A stretch of DNA of 64,000 bases from contig NZ_CP046172.1 in NCBI RefSeq assembly GCF_011801145.1, positions 9,920,001-9,984,000 on the forward strand, written 5' to 3'. The notes beneath the pieces were generated by a model. The model worked only from the letters and a program-made list of their open reading frames with translations. It searched no databases and was not told the origin of the DNA. Origin of the DNA: Nocardia arthritidis. Its GTDB lineage: Bacteria; Actinomycetota; Actinomycetes; Mycobacteriales; Mycobacteriaceae. Position numbers and translations under genes: made by a program. Shown here piece by piece: positions 1 to 7,300 of this stretch. The first letter of the stretch is position 1. Each line of letters starts with the position of its first letter.

Positions 1-22
1 ACCGGCCGAATCGCCGCTCTGC

Positions 23-39
23 TATATCAATTCGATATA
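23..39. promoter_or_regulatory. Operator-like palindrome upstream of the 34-aa gene
   Basis: A perfect inverted repeat, TATATC-AATTC-GATATA, lies about 100 bases upstream of the small gene starting at 138. It is AT-rich in a GC-rich genome. Its size and form fit a dimeric repressor or activator site. The regulator is unknown and no promoter boxes are certain nearby. Confidence 0.35.
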
Positions 40-137
40 AGCGCTAGGCGCACGGTATTTTGTAACGCGACTAGTGAATGTGGCGATAGTGATTCCGATC
101 GGCAAACAGCTGGCAGGCGCCACGACGGAGGTATCGA

Positions 138-242
138 ATGATCACCAATTTGCTCAACTGGTTGCTCAATGCTTGGGGTAACGTTTCCGCAGGTAGTTCG
201 GGTTACCAGATTCCGCCGGGCACCCTGCCGTTCGGCAGCTGA
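138..242 (+). CDS. Small 34-residue protein, unknown function
   Basis: I do not recognise this gene. Its ATG follows a strong ribosome site (GGAGG at 127-131, six-base spacing). The 34 residues have a hydrophobic, Trp-containing N-terminal half (begins MITNLLNWLLNAWG) that could form an amphipathic or membrane-associated helix, and a Gly/Ser/Pro-rich end finishing PFGS. It has no cysteine cluster, no clear signal peptidase site and no partner gene. A 12-bp terminator hairpin starts eight bases after the stop and a palindrome lies upstream, so it looks like a complete one-gene transcription unit. Could be a small membrane protein, peptide signal or toxin-like peptide; nothing in the sequence decides between these. 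Confidence 0.55.
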   Translation: MITNLLNWLLNAWGNVSAGSSGYQIPPGTLPFGS

Positions 243-250
243 CACCCTTT

Positions 251-298
251 ACCGCGCACCCGTCGCCACCACTGCGGCCGGGTGCGCGGTTTGTTGTT
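251..298 (+). terminator. Intrinsic terminator of the 34-aa gene
   Basis: Perfect 12-bp stem: ACCGCGCACCCG at 251-262 pairs with CGGGTGCGCGGT at 279-290, followed by TTGTTGTT. It closes the small gene and lies before the 3' end of the convergent dehydrogenase gene, so it may act on both strands. Confidence 0.7.
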
Positions 299-385
299 CG
301 CGGTCGGCGGCCGAGTTGCCGATCGAGTGGACCGATTATCGCGGTACGAGGCCGGTTTGCCGAGGTCGCGAATCATCGTGCCGCG

Positions 386-3307
386 TCAACCGTCCGCGGA
401 CGCGTCCTGAACTGTGTCGAGCCCCGACAGGAGCTGCGCGAGGTGGACACCGCGCCTGCCCGCCAGCTGCGCGGCCTGCGTGCGACAGGAGAAACCGTCG
501 GCGAGCAGGATCGCCGACGCGTCCGCCCGCAGCGCGGGCAACAGGCCGTTCTCGGCGACGGCAACTGAAATGCCGTATTTCCCGCGCCGCATTCCGAAGT
601 TTCCGGCAAGTCCGCAGCATCCAGTGATTTCGGTCACTTTCATTCCGGTCTTCTCCAGTAATTCCCGGTCGGTTCGGAAGCCGAGAATCGAATGCTGATG
701 ACAATGCGGCTGCACCACAACGGACTTCCCGGTTCGGCTGGGCGGCCGCCACTCGGGATGTTCGGACAGAAACTCCGCGAGCGTGCGCACGGCGGCCGCG
801 GTGGCGGCGGCCCGCGGATCGTCGGGCAACAACTCCGGCAGATCGGATCGCAGCGCCGCCGTACAGGACGGTTCCAGGCCGACGACGATCCCGCCGGCGG
901 CCACATGCTCATCGAGCGCGGCCAGGGTCGCGCGCAAACGCTTCCGGGCCCCGTCGAGTTGGCCGGTGCTGATCCAGGTGAGCCCACAGCACACCCGCCG
1001 CTGCGGAATCCGCACCCGATAGCCAAGCGACTCGATCAATTCGACTGCGGCCCAAGCAATTTCCGGATCGAACGCATCGGTGAACGTGTCGACCCACAGC
1101 ATTACGCCGGGCCGGTGTTCCGCCACCGATGCCGCGGCGGCCGAATCCGCGGTACCGCCCTGGACAAATGCCGAATCCGACTGAGCGACAGCGGGCCGTG
1201 CCGGAGTGTGCGCGACTGCATCCCCGGACTCTCCGGCACGGCGTTCCGAGGCGCGCCCTCGCCACATGCGGCGGAAGCTGCGCTCGGCGAGGCGGGGGAT
1301 TTCCCGATGCGAATCAATTCCGGCGGCGCGCAGGCCGATGCGGCGCAGCCAGGCTATATCGGATAACGCGTTGGCCAGCTTGGGTATTCGCGTCGCCACG
1401 GTGAGCCAGCGGGGGAGTTGGCCGAGGGTGTAGTGGTCGATCGGGCGCGGACGACGCCGATAACGCCGGTACATCGCCTCGGATTTGTAGGTTGCCATAT
1501 CGACGCCCGCCGGGCAGTCGGAGCGACATGCCTTGCAGGACAGGCACAGATCGAGCGATTCGGCGACCGCCGGATCGGACCACGGTAGCGCGCCGCGCAC
1601 CACATCCTGCAGCACCCGGGCGCGGCCCCGGGTACTGTCCTTCTCATCCGCGGTGGCCAGATAGGACGGGCACATGAAACCGCCCGCCGCGCGGGTGTCG
1701 GCGCGGCATTTGCCGACGCCTACACAGCGGTGCACCGCGGTCAGCAGATCGCCACCGTCGTGCGGGTAGGCGAAACCGCCTGCGGCGCCGACCTTTCGCA
1801 AACCCGCCAGCCGTAGGTCGACGTCGATCGGGCGCGGGTCGACGAGAACACCCGGATTCAGCACATTGTCCGGATCGAAAAGCGCCTTGTATCCGGCGAA
1901 TACGTCGAGCACCTCGCGGGAGTACATGACACGCAACAGCTCCGAGCGAGCGCGCCCGTCGCCGTGTTCGCCGGACAGCGATCCGCCATGCCGGACGACC
2001 AGCTCCGCGGCGTCGAAGAGGAAGGCACGGAAGCGTTTCGGCGCATCGGCGATCGGCAGATCGAGCCGCACATGGATACAGCCGTCGCCCATGTGGCCGT
2101 ACAGCAGTCCGTCTACTCCGTGCGTGCGGGTCAGCTCGCCGAATTCGCGCAGGTACGCGCCGAGATTCGCGGGTGGAACGGCCGCGTCCTCCCAGCCCGG
2201 CCAGGCCGGTTGGCCGTCGGGGGTGCGGCCGGCCAGTCCGGCGCCGTCGGCCCGGATATGCCAGAGCGCCGCGGCGGCAACGGGATCGGTGACGATCCTG
2301 GCGTCGATCGCACCCGCGGTCCGGCACAGTCGTTCGGCCGCCGCGTATGCCTCGGCCTGATCACCGCCGACCGTCTCCACGAATAGCCAGCCGTCACCGC
2401 GCGGCAGGTCCGGCACCGCGCCGCGGTGGGCGCGCACCACCTCCACCAGCCGCGCATCGATACCCTCCACCGCGATCGGCCCGCAGGCCATGACCGAGGC
2501 GATATCGTCTGCGGCACTTGCCATATCGGCGTAGCCGAGCACGGTCAGCACGGTTGCGCGCGGCAGCTCGACCAGTTCCAAGGTGGCATCGAGCAGCAGC
2601 CCGCAGGTGCCCTCGCTGCCGACGAATGCCTTCGCCACGGCCGAATTACGTTCGGGCAGTAGATGTTCCAGGCCGTACCCGGAGGCCTGGCGGTCGAACC
2701 GGCCGAGGTCGGTGCGCAGAACGGCCAGGTTCGCCCCGGTGAATTCGGCTAGTCCCGGCACCGCCGACAGCTCGTTCGCGAGTATCCGCTCGGTGCCCGT
2801 ACCATCCAGAATTCGCAGTTCGCGCACGGTATCCGAGGTGCGGCCCCAGGCGACGGCGCGCGGACCGCAGGCATTGTTGCCGATCATCCCGCCGAGCGTG
2901 CACCGATTCTGCGTCGACGGATCGGGGCCGAACCGCAGCCCGTGCGGCCGCGCCGCCGCCTGTAGTCGCGAAAGCACAACGCCCGGTTGCACCCGGGCCA
3001 GCCGGGTTTCGGCGTCGATCTCCAGGATCGCGTTCATATGCCTGCTGAAATCGAGCACGATCCCGGGCCCGATCGAATTGCCCGCCACCGAGGTGCCCGC
3101 ACCCCGCGGTGTCACCGAAATGCCCTCGGCCCTGGCAAATTCGAGTGTCGCGGACACATCGGCGGCGGATCGCGGAAATACGACGGCCAGCGGTGGCACC
3201 CGATAGTTCGACGCGTCGGTGGCGTATTCCGCCCGCCGCCGCACCGACCCATCCACCTCGCCCGCCAATCGCCCGCGCAGCGCGGCCACCATCCGATCCT
3301 CGGCCAT
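386..3307 (-). CDS. FAD-linked oxidase/Fe-S oxidoreductase fusion (D-2-hydroxyacid dehydrogenase type)
   Basis: A 973-residue fusion of a GlcD-like FAD flavoprotein and a GlcF-like iron-sulfur subunit, the YdiJ-type architecture. Members oxidise D-lactate, D-2-hydroxyglutarate or similar D-2-hydroxyacids and pass electrons through Fe-S clusters to the respiratory chain; the substrate here is not determined. The FAD-binding region shows PRGAGTSVAGNS near residue 67 and CTLGGMIGNNACG near 134. Two ferredoxin-like clusters follow: CVGVGKC near 527 and CLSCKACRSDCP near 587. Two CCG-type motifs lie in the last third (CCGLTW near 771, CCGLAGNFG near 898), with HCHQHS between. Length is normal. It is monocistronic, convergent with the 34-aa gene, and 27 bases downstream of the methyltransferase gene. 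Confidence 0.92.
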   Translation of the reverse strand: MAEDRMVAALRGRLAGEVDGSVRRRAEYATDASNYRVPPLAVVFPRSAADVSATLEFARAEGISVTPRGAGTSVAGNSIGPGIVLDFSRHMNAILEIDAETRLARVQPGVVLSRLQAAARPHGLRFGPDPSTQNRCTLGGMIGNNACGPRAVAWGRTSDTVRELRILDGTGTERILANELSAVPGLAEFTGANLAVLRTDLGRFDRQASGYGLEHLLPERNSAVAKAFVGSEGTCGLLLDATLELVELPRATVLTVLGYADMASAADDIASVMACGPIAVEGIDARLVEVVRAHRGAVPDLPRGDGWLFVETVGGDQAEAYAAAERLCRTAGAIDARIVTDPVAAAALWHIRADGAGLAGRTPDGQPAWPGWEDAAVPPANLGAYLREFGELTRTHGVDGLLYGHMGDGCIHVRLDLPIADAPKRFRAFLFDAAELVVRHGGSLSGEHGDGRARSELLRVMYSREVLDVFAGYKALFDPDNVLNPGVLVDPRPIDVDLRLAGLRKVGAAGGFAYPHDGGDLLTAVHRCVGVGKCRADTRAAGGFMCPSYLATADEKDSTRGRARVLQDVVRGALPWSDPAVAESLDLCLSCKACRSDCPAGVDMATYKSEAMYRRYRRRPRPIDHYTLGQLPRWLTVATRIPKLANALSDIAWLRRIGLRAAGIDSHREIPRLAERSFRRMWRGRASERRAGESGDAVAHTPARPAVAQSDSAFVQGGTADSAAAASVAEHRPGVMLWVDTFTDAFDPEIAWAAVELIESLGYRVRIPQRRVCCGLTWISTGQLDGARKRLRATLAALDEHVAAGGIVVGLEPSCTAALRSDLPELLPDDPRAAATAAAVRTLAEFLSEHPEWRPPSRTGKSVVVQPHCHQHSILGFRTDRELLEKTGMKVTEITGCCGLAGNFGMRRGKYGISVAVAENGLLPALRADASAILLADGFSCRTQAAQLAGRRGVHLAQLLSGLDTVQDASADG

Positions 3308-3334
3308 TAAGCCAGCCTAGATGGGGCCGCCGAA

Positions 3335-4126
3335 TCACTTCTTCCGGCAGACGGCGCTCAGCAGGGCGAGCCGGGTGACCGGCAGGTTTTCGTCTAGCCA
3401 TTGCTGGATCGGCACCAGGCCGGGTTCCATCAGTTCGAAGCCCTCGCACAGCCGGGCGACCTCGGTCTCCGAGCGAAATCGGATCTGCGCGGAGCTGCCG
3501 AAGGTGTCGTTCGTGGATTGAGCCATGAAGTCCCTGGCGCTTTCGTCCCATCCGTGGGTGAGGGCCAGGTAGCTGCCCGGCGCCATGGCATCGCGCAGGC
3601 GGGCGAAGATGTCGTCGGGGCCTTCGTCGTCCATGACGTAGTGCATGACGCCGACGAGCAGGATCGCGACCGGCTCGGACCAGTCGATTCCGGCCTCGGT
3701 GTGGCACCGCTCGATGAGCTCGACGGGCCTGCGCACATCGGCGAGGATCGGCGTCACGCCCGGCGCGGCGGAGAACGCCGCGTGGGCGTGCGCGTCGACC
3801 ACCGGGTCGTAGTCGACCGACGCCACCAGCGCCGTCGGCTGGATCTTGCGCGCCACCTCGTGCGCATTGGGTGAAATGGGTATTCCCGCGCCGATATCGA
3901 TGAATTGACGGATGCCCTGCTCGGCGGTGAACTGCACGCAGCGCAGCATGAATTGTCTGCTGAACCAGGCCATGGTTCTGGTATCCGGTGCGACGGCGAG
4001 CATGCGATGGGCGACCAGCTGATCGATTTCGTAGTTGTCCTTGCCGCCGAGCATGTAGTTGTATATGCGCGCCGCATTCGGCTTCGACGGATCGACGCCC
4101 ACCGGTGCGCGCGGATGTTCCGGCAC
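3335..4126 (-). CDS. DUF574-type SAM-dependent methyltransferase (Methyltransf_19)
   Basis: A 263-residue protein with the family hallmark PSKPNAARIYNYMLGGKDNY at residues 13-32, a Rossmann SAM-binding motif around FIDIGAGIP, and an acidic SVDYDPVV strand. This family is greatly expanded in Streptomyces, Nocardia and relatives, often next to DUF397/XRE genes, and its substrates are largely unknown. The start is GTG, preceded by GGGAGG at five-base spacing, which decides the start. The gene is followed after a short gap by the large FAD oxidoreductase on the same strand. A possible DUF397 remnant lies directly upstream on the same strand, which fits the family context. Confidence 0.85.
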   Translation of the reverse strand: MPEHPRAPVGVDPSKPNAARIYNYMLGGKDNYEIDQLVAHRMLAVAPDTRTMAWFSRQFMLRCVQFTAEQGIRQFIDIGAGIPISPNAHEVARKIQPTALVASVDYDPVVDAHAHAAFSAAPGVTPILADVRRPVELIERCHTEAGIDWSEPVAILLVGVMHYVMDDEGPDDIFARLRDAMAPGSYLALTHGWDESARDFMAQSTNDTFGSSAQIRFRSETEVARLCEGFELMEPGLVPIQQWLDENLPVTRLALLSAVCRKK

Positions 4127-4141
4127 CGTGCCTCCCTCGAA

Positions 4142-4486
4142 TCAGTCATCGGCTCCGCGCCATCGATTACGCCGATTCGCTTGTGGTATCGGAGGTTTCG
4201 CATAACTCCGATATGTCTTATTCTCCTGTCGCATCGTCGACGGCGCGATGCTATCCCAGCGGTTCGCGCCGCGATCCGGCGTGGCCGCACCGGGGAAAGA
4301 GGCCCGCACCAGCGGCAAATCCCGGATGCTCACATTCTCATCGACGTAAACAACGCACCGCCTACCGTTCGGGACGGAAACCGGCGAACGATTCGCCCCC
4401 TTCCAAAATGCCGGTTCCAGCTGGAACGGCCGCGAAGACGACCCGGCGAATTCGCCATCGGCGAACGCCGGCGGGCCCGGGAACAC
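4142..4486 (-). pseudogene. Possible decayed DUF397 gene
   Basis: An open frame of 114 codons from a GTG ends 15 bases before the DUF574 gene on the same strand. Residues 26-58 (about 4313-4411), beginning AFWKGANRSP and including NGRRCVVYVDENVSIRD, resemble the core of DUF397, usually written W.KSS.S..G..CV.VA...VRDSK. The usual C-terminal F(T/S)..EW..F segment is missing and the rest is unlike the family. This is most likely a decayed or chance frame rather than a working protein. Much of the interval 4127-4563 is otherwise regulatory or without recognisable genes. Confidence 0.3.
4187..4213. promoter_or_regulatory. Palindrome upstream of the DUF574 gene
   Basis: A perfect 8-bp inverted repeat, TATCGGAG-N11-CTCCGATA, sits about 60-90 bases upstream of the GTG of the methyltransferase gene. 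Spacing and symmetry suit a dimeric regulator. No known regulator consensus is recognised. It also lies inside the possible DUF397 frame. Confidence 0.35.
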
Positions 4487-4517
4487 TTGCCCTCAACTTT
4501 TGTTGAGGTCTTAGTGT
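4487..4517 (+). promoter_or_regulatory. MerR-type promoter of the ABC exporter
   Basis: The palindrome CCTCAAC-TTTT-GTTGAGG (4491-4508) lies between a possible -35 (TTGCCC, 4487-4492) and -10 (TAGTGT, 4512-4517) separated by about 19 bases. An over-long spacer containing a palindrome is the signature of promoters activated by MerR-family regulators, and SoxR-type operators have a similar CCTCAA...TTGAGG form. The promoter points at the ABC exporter starting at 4564. No merR gene is present in the window. Confidence 0.6.
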
Positions 4518-4563
4518 CGGTGCACCGGAGTTGGATGGTCCGGGCATGGAAGGAACGGGTGGC

Positions 4564-6444
4564 ATGAGTATCGAGTCGGTGGCCTGGAGTCAGCTGTATC
4601 GGCAGGCGCACGCGCCGCAGGAGCGGCGCGCGTTCAGCCGTGCGACGGCCCGGCGCATCATCGCGTTCGCGCGGCCGCATCGGCTGCCGCTGCTCGGATT
4701 CCTGGTGTTCAGCATCGCGTCGGCGCTGCTCGCGGTGGCCAATCCGGTGCTCGCCGGGCGGGTGGTGAACGATATCGTCGGGCATGCCGCCCCGCGTTCG
4801 GTGGTGACGCTCGCGGCGATCATCGGCGCGGTGGCCGTGCTGGACGCCGCGCTCGGCATCGCGATCCGCTGGCTGTCCGCCCGCATCGGCGAGGGCCTGA
4901 TCCTCGACCTGCGGACCGCCGTCTTCGATCACGTACAGCGGATGCCGGTCGCCTTCTTCACCCGCACCCGCACCGGCGCGCTGGTGAGCAGGCTCAACAA
5001 CGATGTGATCGGCGCGCAGCGGGCGTTCAGCTCGACGCTTTCCGGCGTCGTCACCAATATCGTGACGCTGCTGCTCACCCTGGCGGTGATGGTGCGGCTG
5101 TCGTGGCAGATCACGCTGCTCGCGCTGCTGCTGTTACCGCTGTTCATGATTCCGGCGCGGCGCATGGGGGTCCGGGTCGCCGGTATCCAGCGCGAGGCTG
5201 CCCAGCTCAACGCCGCGATGAGCACCCAGATGACCGAGCGGTTCTCCGCGCCCGGCGCCACCCTGGTCAAACTGTTCGGCAGGCCGCAGCAGGAGTCCGA
5301 CGAATTCGCGCTGCGCGCCGGACGGGTGCGCGATATCGGGGTGCGCACCGCCATGCTGCAGACCGTCTTCGTCACCGCGCTGACGTTGGTTTCCGCGCTG
5401 GCGGTGGCGCTGGTGTACGGGCTCGGCGGTTGGTACGCGCTGCGCGGGCAGCTGGATGCCGGTGCGGTGGTTTCGCTTTCGCTGCTGCTCACCCGGCTGT
5501 ACAGCCCGCTCACCTCGCTGGCGAGCGCCCGTATCGACATCATGTCGGCGCTGGTGAGCTTCGAGCGGGTCTTCGAGATCCTGGATCTGGAACCGCTCAT
5601 CGAGGACGCGCCCGATGCGAAACCGGTTCCGGCCGGCCCGGTTTCGGTGGAATTCGACGACGTCCACTTCGCCTATCCGGCCGCCGACAAGGTTTCGCTC
5701 GCCTCGCTGGAGGATGTCGCGACCCTGGACACCCGCGGCGGAGTCGAGGTGTTGCACGGGATTTCGTTCCAGGCGCGGGCCGGGCAGATGATCGCACTGG
5801 TCGGCTCGTCCGGCGCCGGGAAATCCACCATCGCCCAACTGGTTTCGCGCCTGTACGACGTGGACGGCGGCGCGGTCCGGCTCAACGGCGTCGACGTACG
5901 CGAGCTGACCGGCCGGTCCATCCAGGACACCGTCGGCCTGGTGACCCAGGACGGCCATCTCTTCCACGCGTCCGTGCGGGAGAATCTGCTGCTGGCCCGG
6001 CCCGAGGCCACCGAGGCGCAGCTGTGGGATGCCTTGACGCGCGCCAGATTACGCGAACTGGTCGAGAGCATGGCCGATGGTCTGGATACCGTGGTCGGCG
6101 AGCGCGGCTACCGGCTTTCCGGCGGCGAACGCCAGCGTCTGACCATCGCGCGGCTGCTGCTCAAACAACCGCGCGTCGTCATCCTCGACGAGGCCACCGC
6201 ATCGCTCGACTCGACCTCGGAGGCCGCGGTGCAGGAGGCGCTGGCCGAAGCCCTCGACGGCAGAACGGCTTTGGTGATCGCGCACCGGTTGTCCACCATC
6301 CGCAACGCGGATCGGATCCTGGTGCTCGAGGACGGCCGGATCATCGAGGAGGGCACGCACGGACAGCTGCTCGGCGCGGACGGGCGGTATTCCGAGCTGT
6401 ACCGGACGCAGTTCGCCGACGACACCGAACAGGTGGCGGCCTGA
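4564..6444 (+). CDS. ABC exporter, fused permease and ATPase
   Basis: A 626-residue half-transporter. The N-terminal six-helix exporter domain (roughly residues 45-330) is followed by a nucleotide-binding domain with Walker A GSSGAGKST near 413, signature LSGGERQRL near 518, Walker B VVILDEATASLDS near 537 and H-loop IAHRLST near 571. It would act as a homodimer or with an unseen partner to export lipids, drugs or peptides; the substrate cannot be read. ATG 4564 is chosen because AAGGA at 4550-4554 is well spaced; TTG 4531 and ATG 4546 are in-frame alternatives. A MerR-like promoter lies just upstream, suggesting inducible expression. It is convergent with the tetR gene, with only four bases between stops. 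Confidence 0.88.
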   Translation: MSIESVAWSQLYRQAHAPQERRAFSRATARRIIAFARPHRLPLLGFLVFSIASALLAVANPVLAGRVVNDIVGHAAPRSVVTLAAIIGAVAVLDAALGIAIRWLSARIGEGLILDLRTAVFDHVQRMPVAFFTRTRTGALVSRLNNDVIGAQRAFSSTLSGVVTNIVTLLLTLAVMVRLSWQITLLALLLLPLFMIPARRMGVRVAGIQREAAQLNAAMSTQMTERFSAPGATLVKLFGRPQQESDEFALRAGRVRDIGVRTAMLQTVFVTALTLVSALAVALVYGLGGWYALRGQLDAGAVVSLSLLLTRLYSPLTSLASARIDIMSALVSFERVFEILDLEPLIEDAPDAKPVPAGPVSVEFDDVHFAYPAADKVSLASLEDVATLDTRGGVEVLHGISFQARAGQMIALVGSSGAGKSTIAQLVSRLYDVDGGAVRLNGVDVRELTGRSIQDTVGLVTQDGHLFHASVRENLLLARPEATEAQLWDALTRARLRELVESMADGLDTVVGERGYRLSGGERQRLTIARLLLKQPRVVILDEATASLDSTSEAAVQEALAEALDGRTALVIAHRLSTIRNADRILVLEDGRIIEEGTHGQLLGADGRYSELYRTQFADDTEQVAA

Positions 6445-6448
6445 TCGG

Positions 6449-7174
6449 TCATCCCCGGCGGGTCTGCAGGCCGTCGAGCATGCGGTCCAGGCCGTAGGCG
6501 AATTTGCGGTCGCGGATCCGCTCTGGATCTTCCCAGTCGGAGGGCGGACTGGAAGCCTGAACGCGCGGAAGGTCTTTCGTGGCCGCCTCGACGACGGGCC
6601 GCAGCTCGGCGAGCATCTCCCGCTCCGTCTGGCCGCTGCGGTTCAGCACCGTCAACCATGCGGCCTCGGTGATGCTCATACCGATGACGTAGCTCCACAG
6701 GGCGGTGATGGCGTCGCCCGCCTCCTCGGTGTCGAATCCGCCGACCTCGAACAGCGCGACGGATTGATCGGTCGTCCGCATGTAGTTCGGCCCCAGATAG
6801 GACAGACCGACCTGGCCGAGGGTCATCGCCATCCACGGATGACGCAGCATCATCGCCCGCAGGCTGCCCGCGAATTCCGTTGTGGCCGTGCGCCATTCCT
6901 CGCGCTTGCCGATCTTCGGCACCCGGATCTCGCCGTACACCTCGTCGACGACCAGCTCGATGAGCTCATCGCGATTGGCCACATGGCGGTACAGGGAGGT
7001 GGCGCCGGCATTGAGCCGGGCGCCGAGGGTGCGCATGCTCAGCGCGTCCATACCGTCGGCATCGAGTAGCCCGATCGCCTCGGCCACGATGTGCTCCCTG
7101 GTCAGGGCGGGTTGTTCGCGGCCGCGGCGCGGGCGGGTCCAGACCGAGCTGACCGCCGGTTTTTCGGTTGGCAC
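6449..7174 (-). CDS. TetR-family transcriptional repressor
   Basis: A 241-residue regulator. The N-terminal helix-turn-helix (about residues 25-75) contains LSMRTLGARLNAGATSLYRH, typical of TetR, followed by an all-helical ligand domain of the TetR_C type. It is divergent from the MFS transporter at 7301, and the intervening 126 bases hold palindromes, so it most likely represses that exporter and itself until a drug-like ligand binds. GTG 7174 is preferred over ATG 7201 because AGGGAG precedes it by six bases; the ATG lacks a ribosome site. The assignment is secure and the regulatory target is inferred. Confidence 0.88.
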   Translation of the reverse strand: MPTEKPAVSSVWTRPRRGREQPALTREHIVAEAIGLLDADGMDALSMRTLGARLNAGATSLYRHVANRDELIELVVDEVYGEIRVPKIGKREEWRTATTEFAGSLRAMMLRHPWMAMTLGQVGLSYLGPNYMRTTDQSVALFEVGGFDTEEAGDAITALWSYVIGMSITEAAWLTVLNRSGQTEREMLAELRPVVEAATKDLPRVQASSPPSDWEDPERIRDRKFAYGLDRMLDGLQTRRG

Positions 7175-7219
7175 TGCATCTCCCTTCGTTACCGCAAGCA
7201 TAGCGCACGTCGTTCGCTC

Positions 7220-7278
7220 TTGCGTACGTCTCAAATCTATGCGTACAGTGTTCGCAACACGGAAACGTTGTACGCAAC
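7220..7278. promoter_or_regulatory. Divergent tetR/MFS promoter-operator
   Basis: On the plus strand, TTGCGT (7220-7225) and TACAGT (7244-7249) make a fair promoter with an 18-base spacer. Overlapping the -10 is GTGTT-CGC-AACAC (7248-7260); a second repeat, GTTG-TACG-CAAC, lies at 7267-7278; and an outer pair GCGTACA/TGTACGC spans 7241-7275. Nested symmetry over the -10 is what a TetR-type repressor would occupy. Confidence 0.6.
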
Positions 7279-7300
7279 ACCGCGAGAGAAGAGTTATCCG

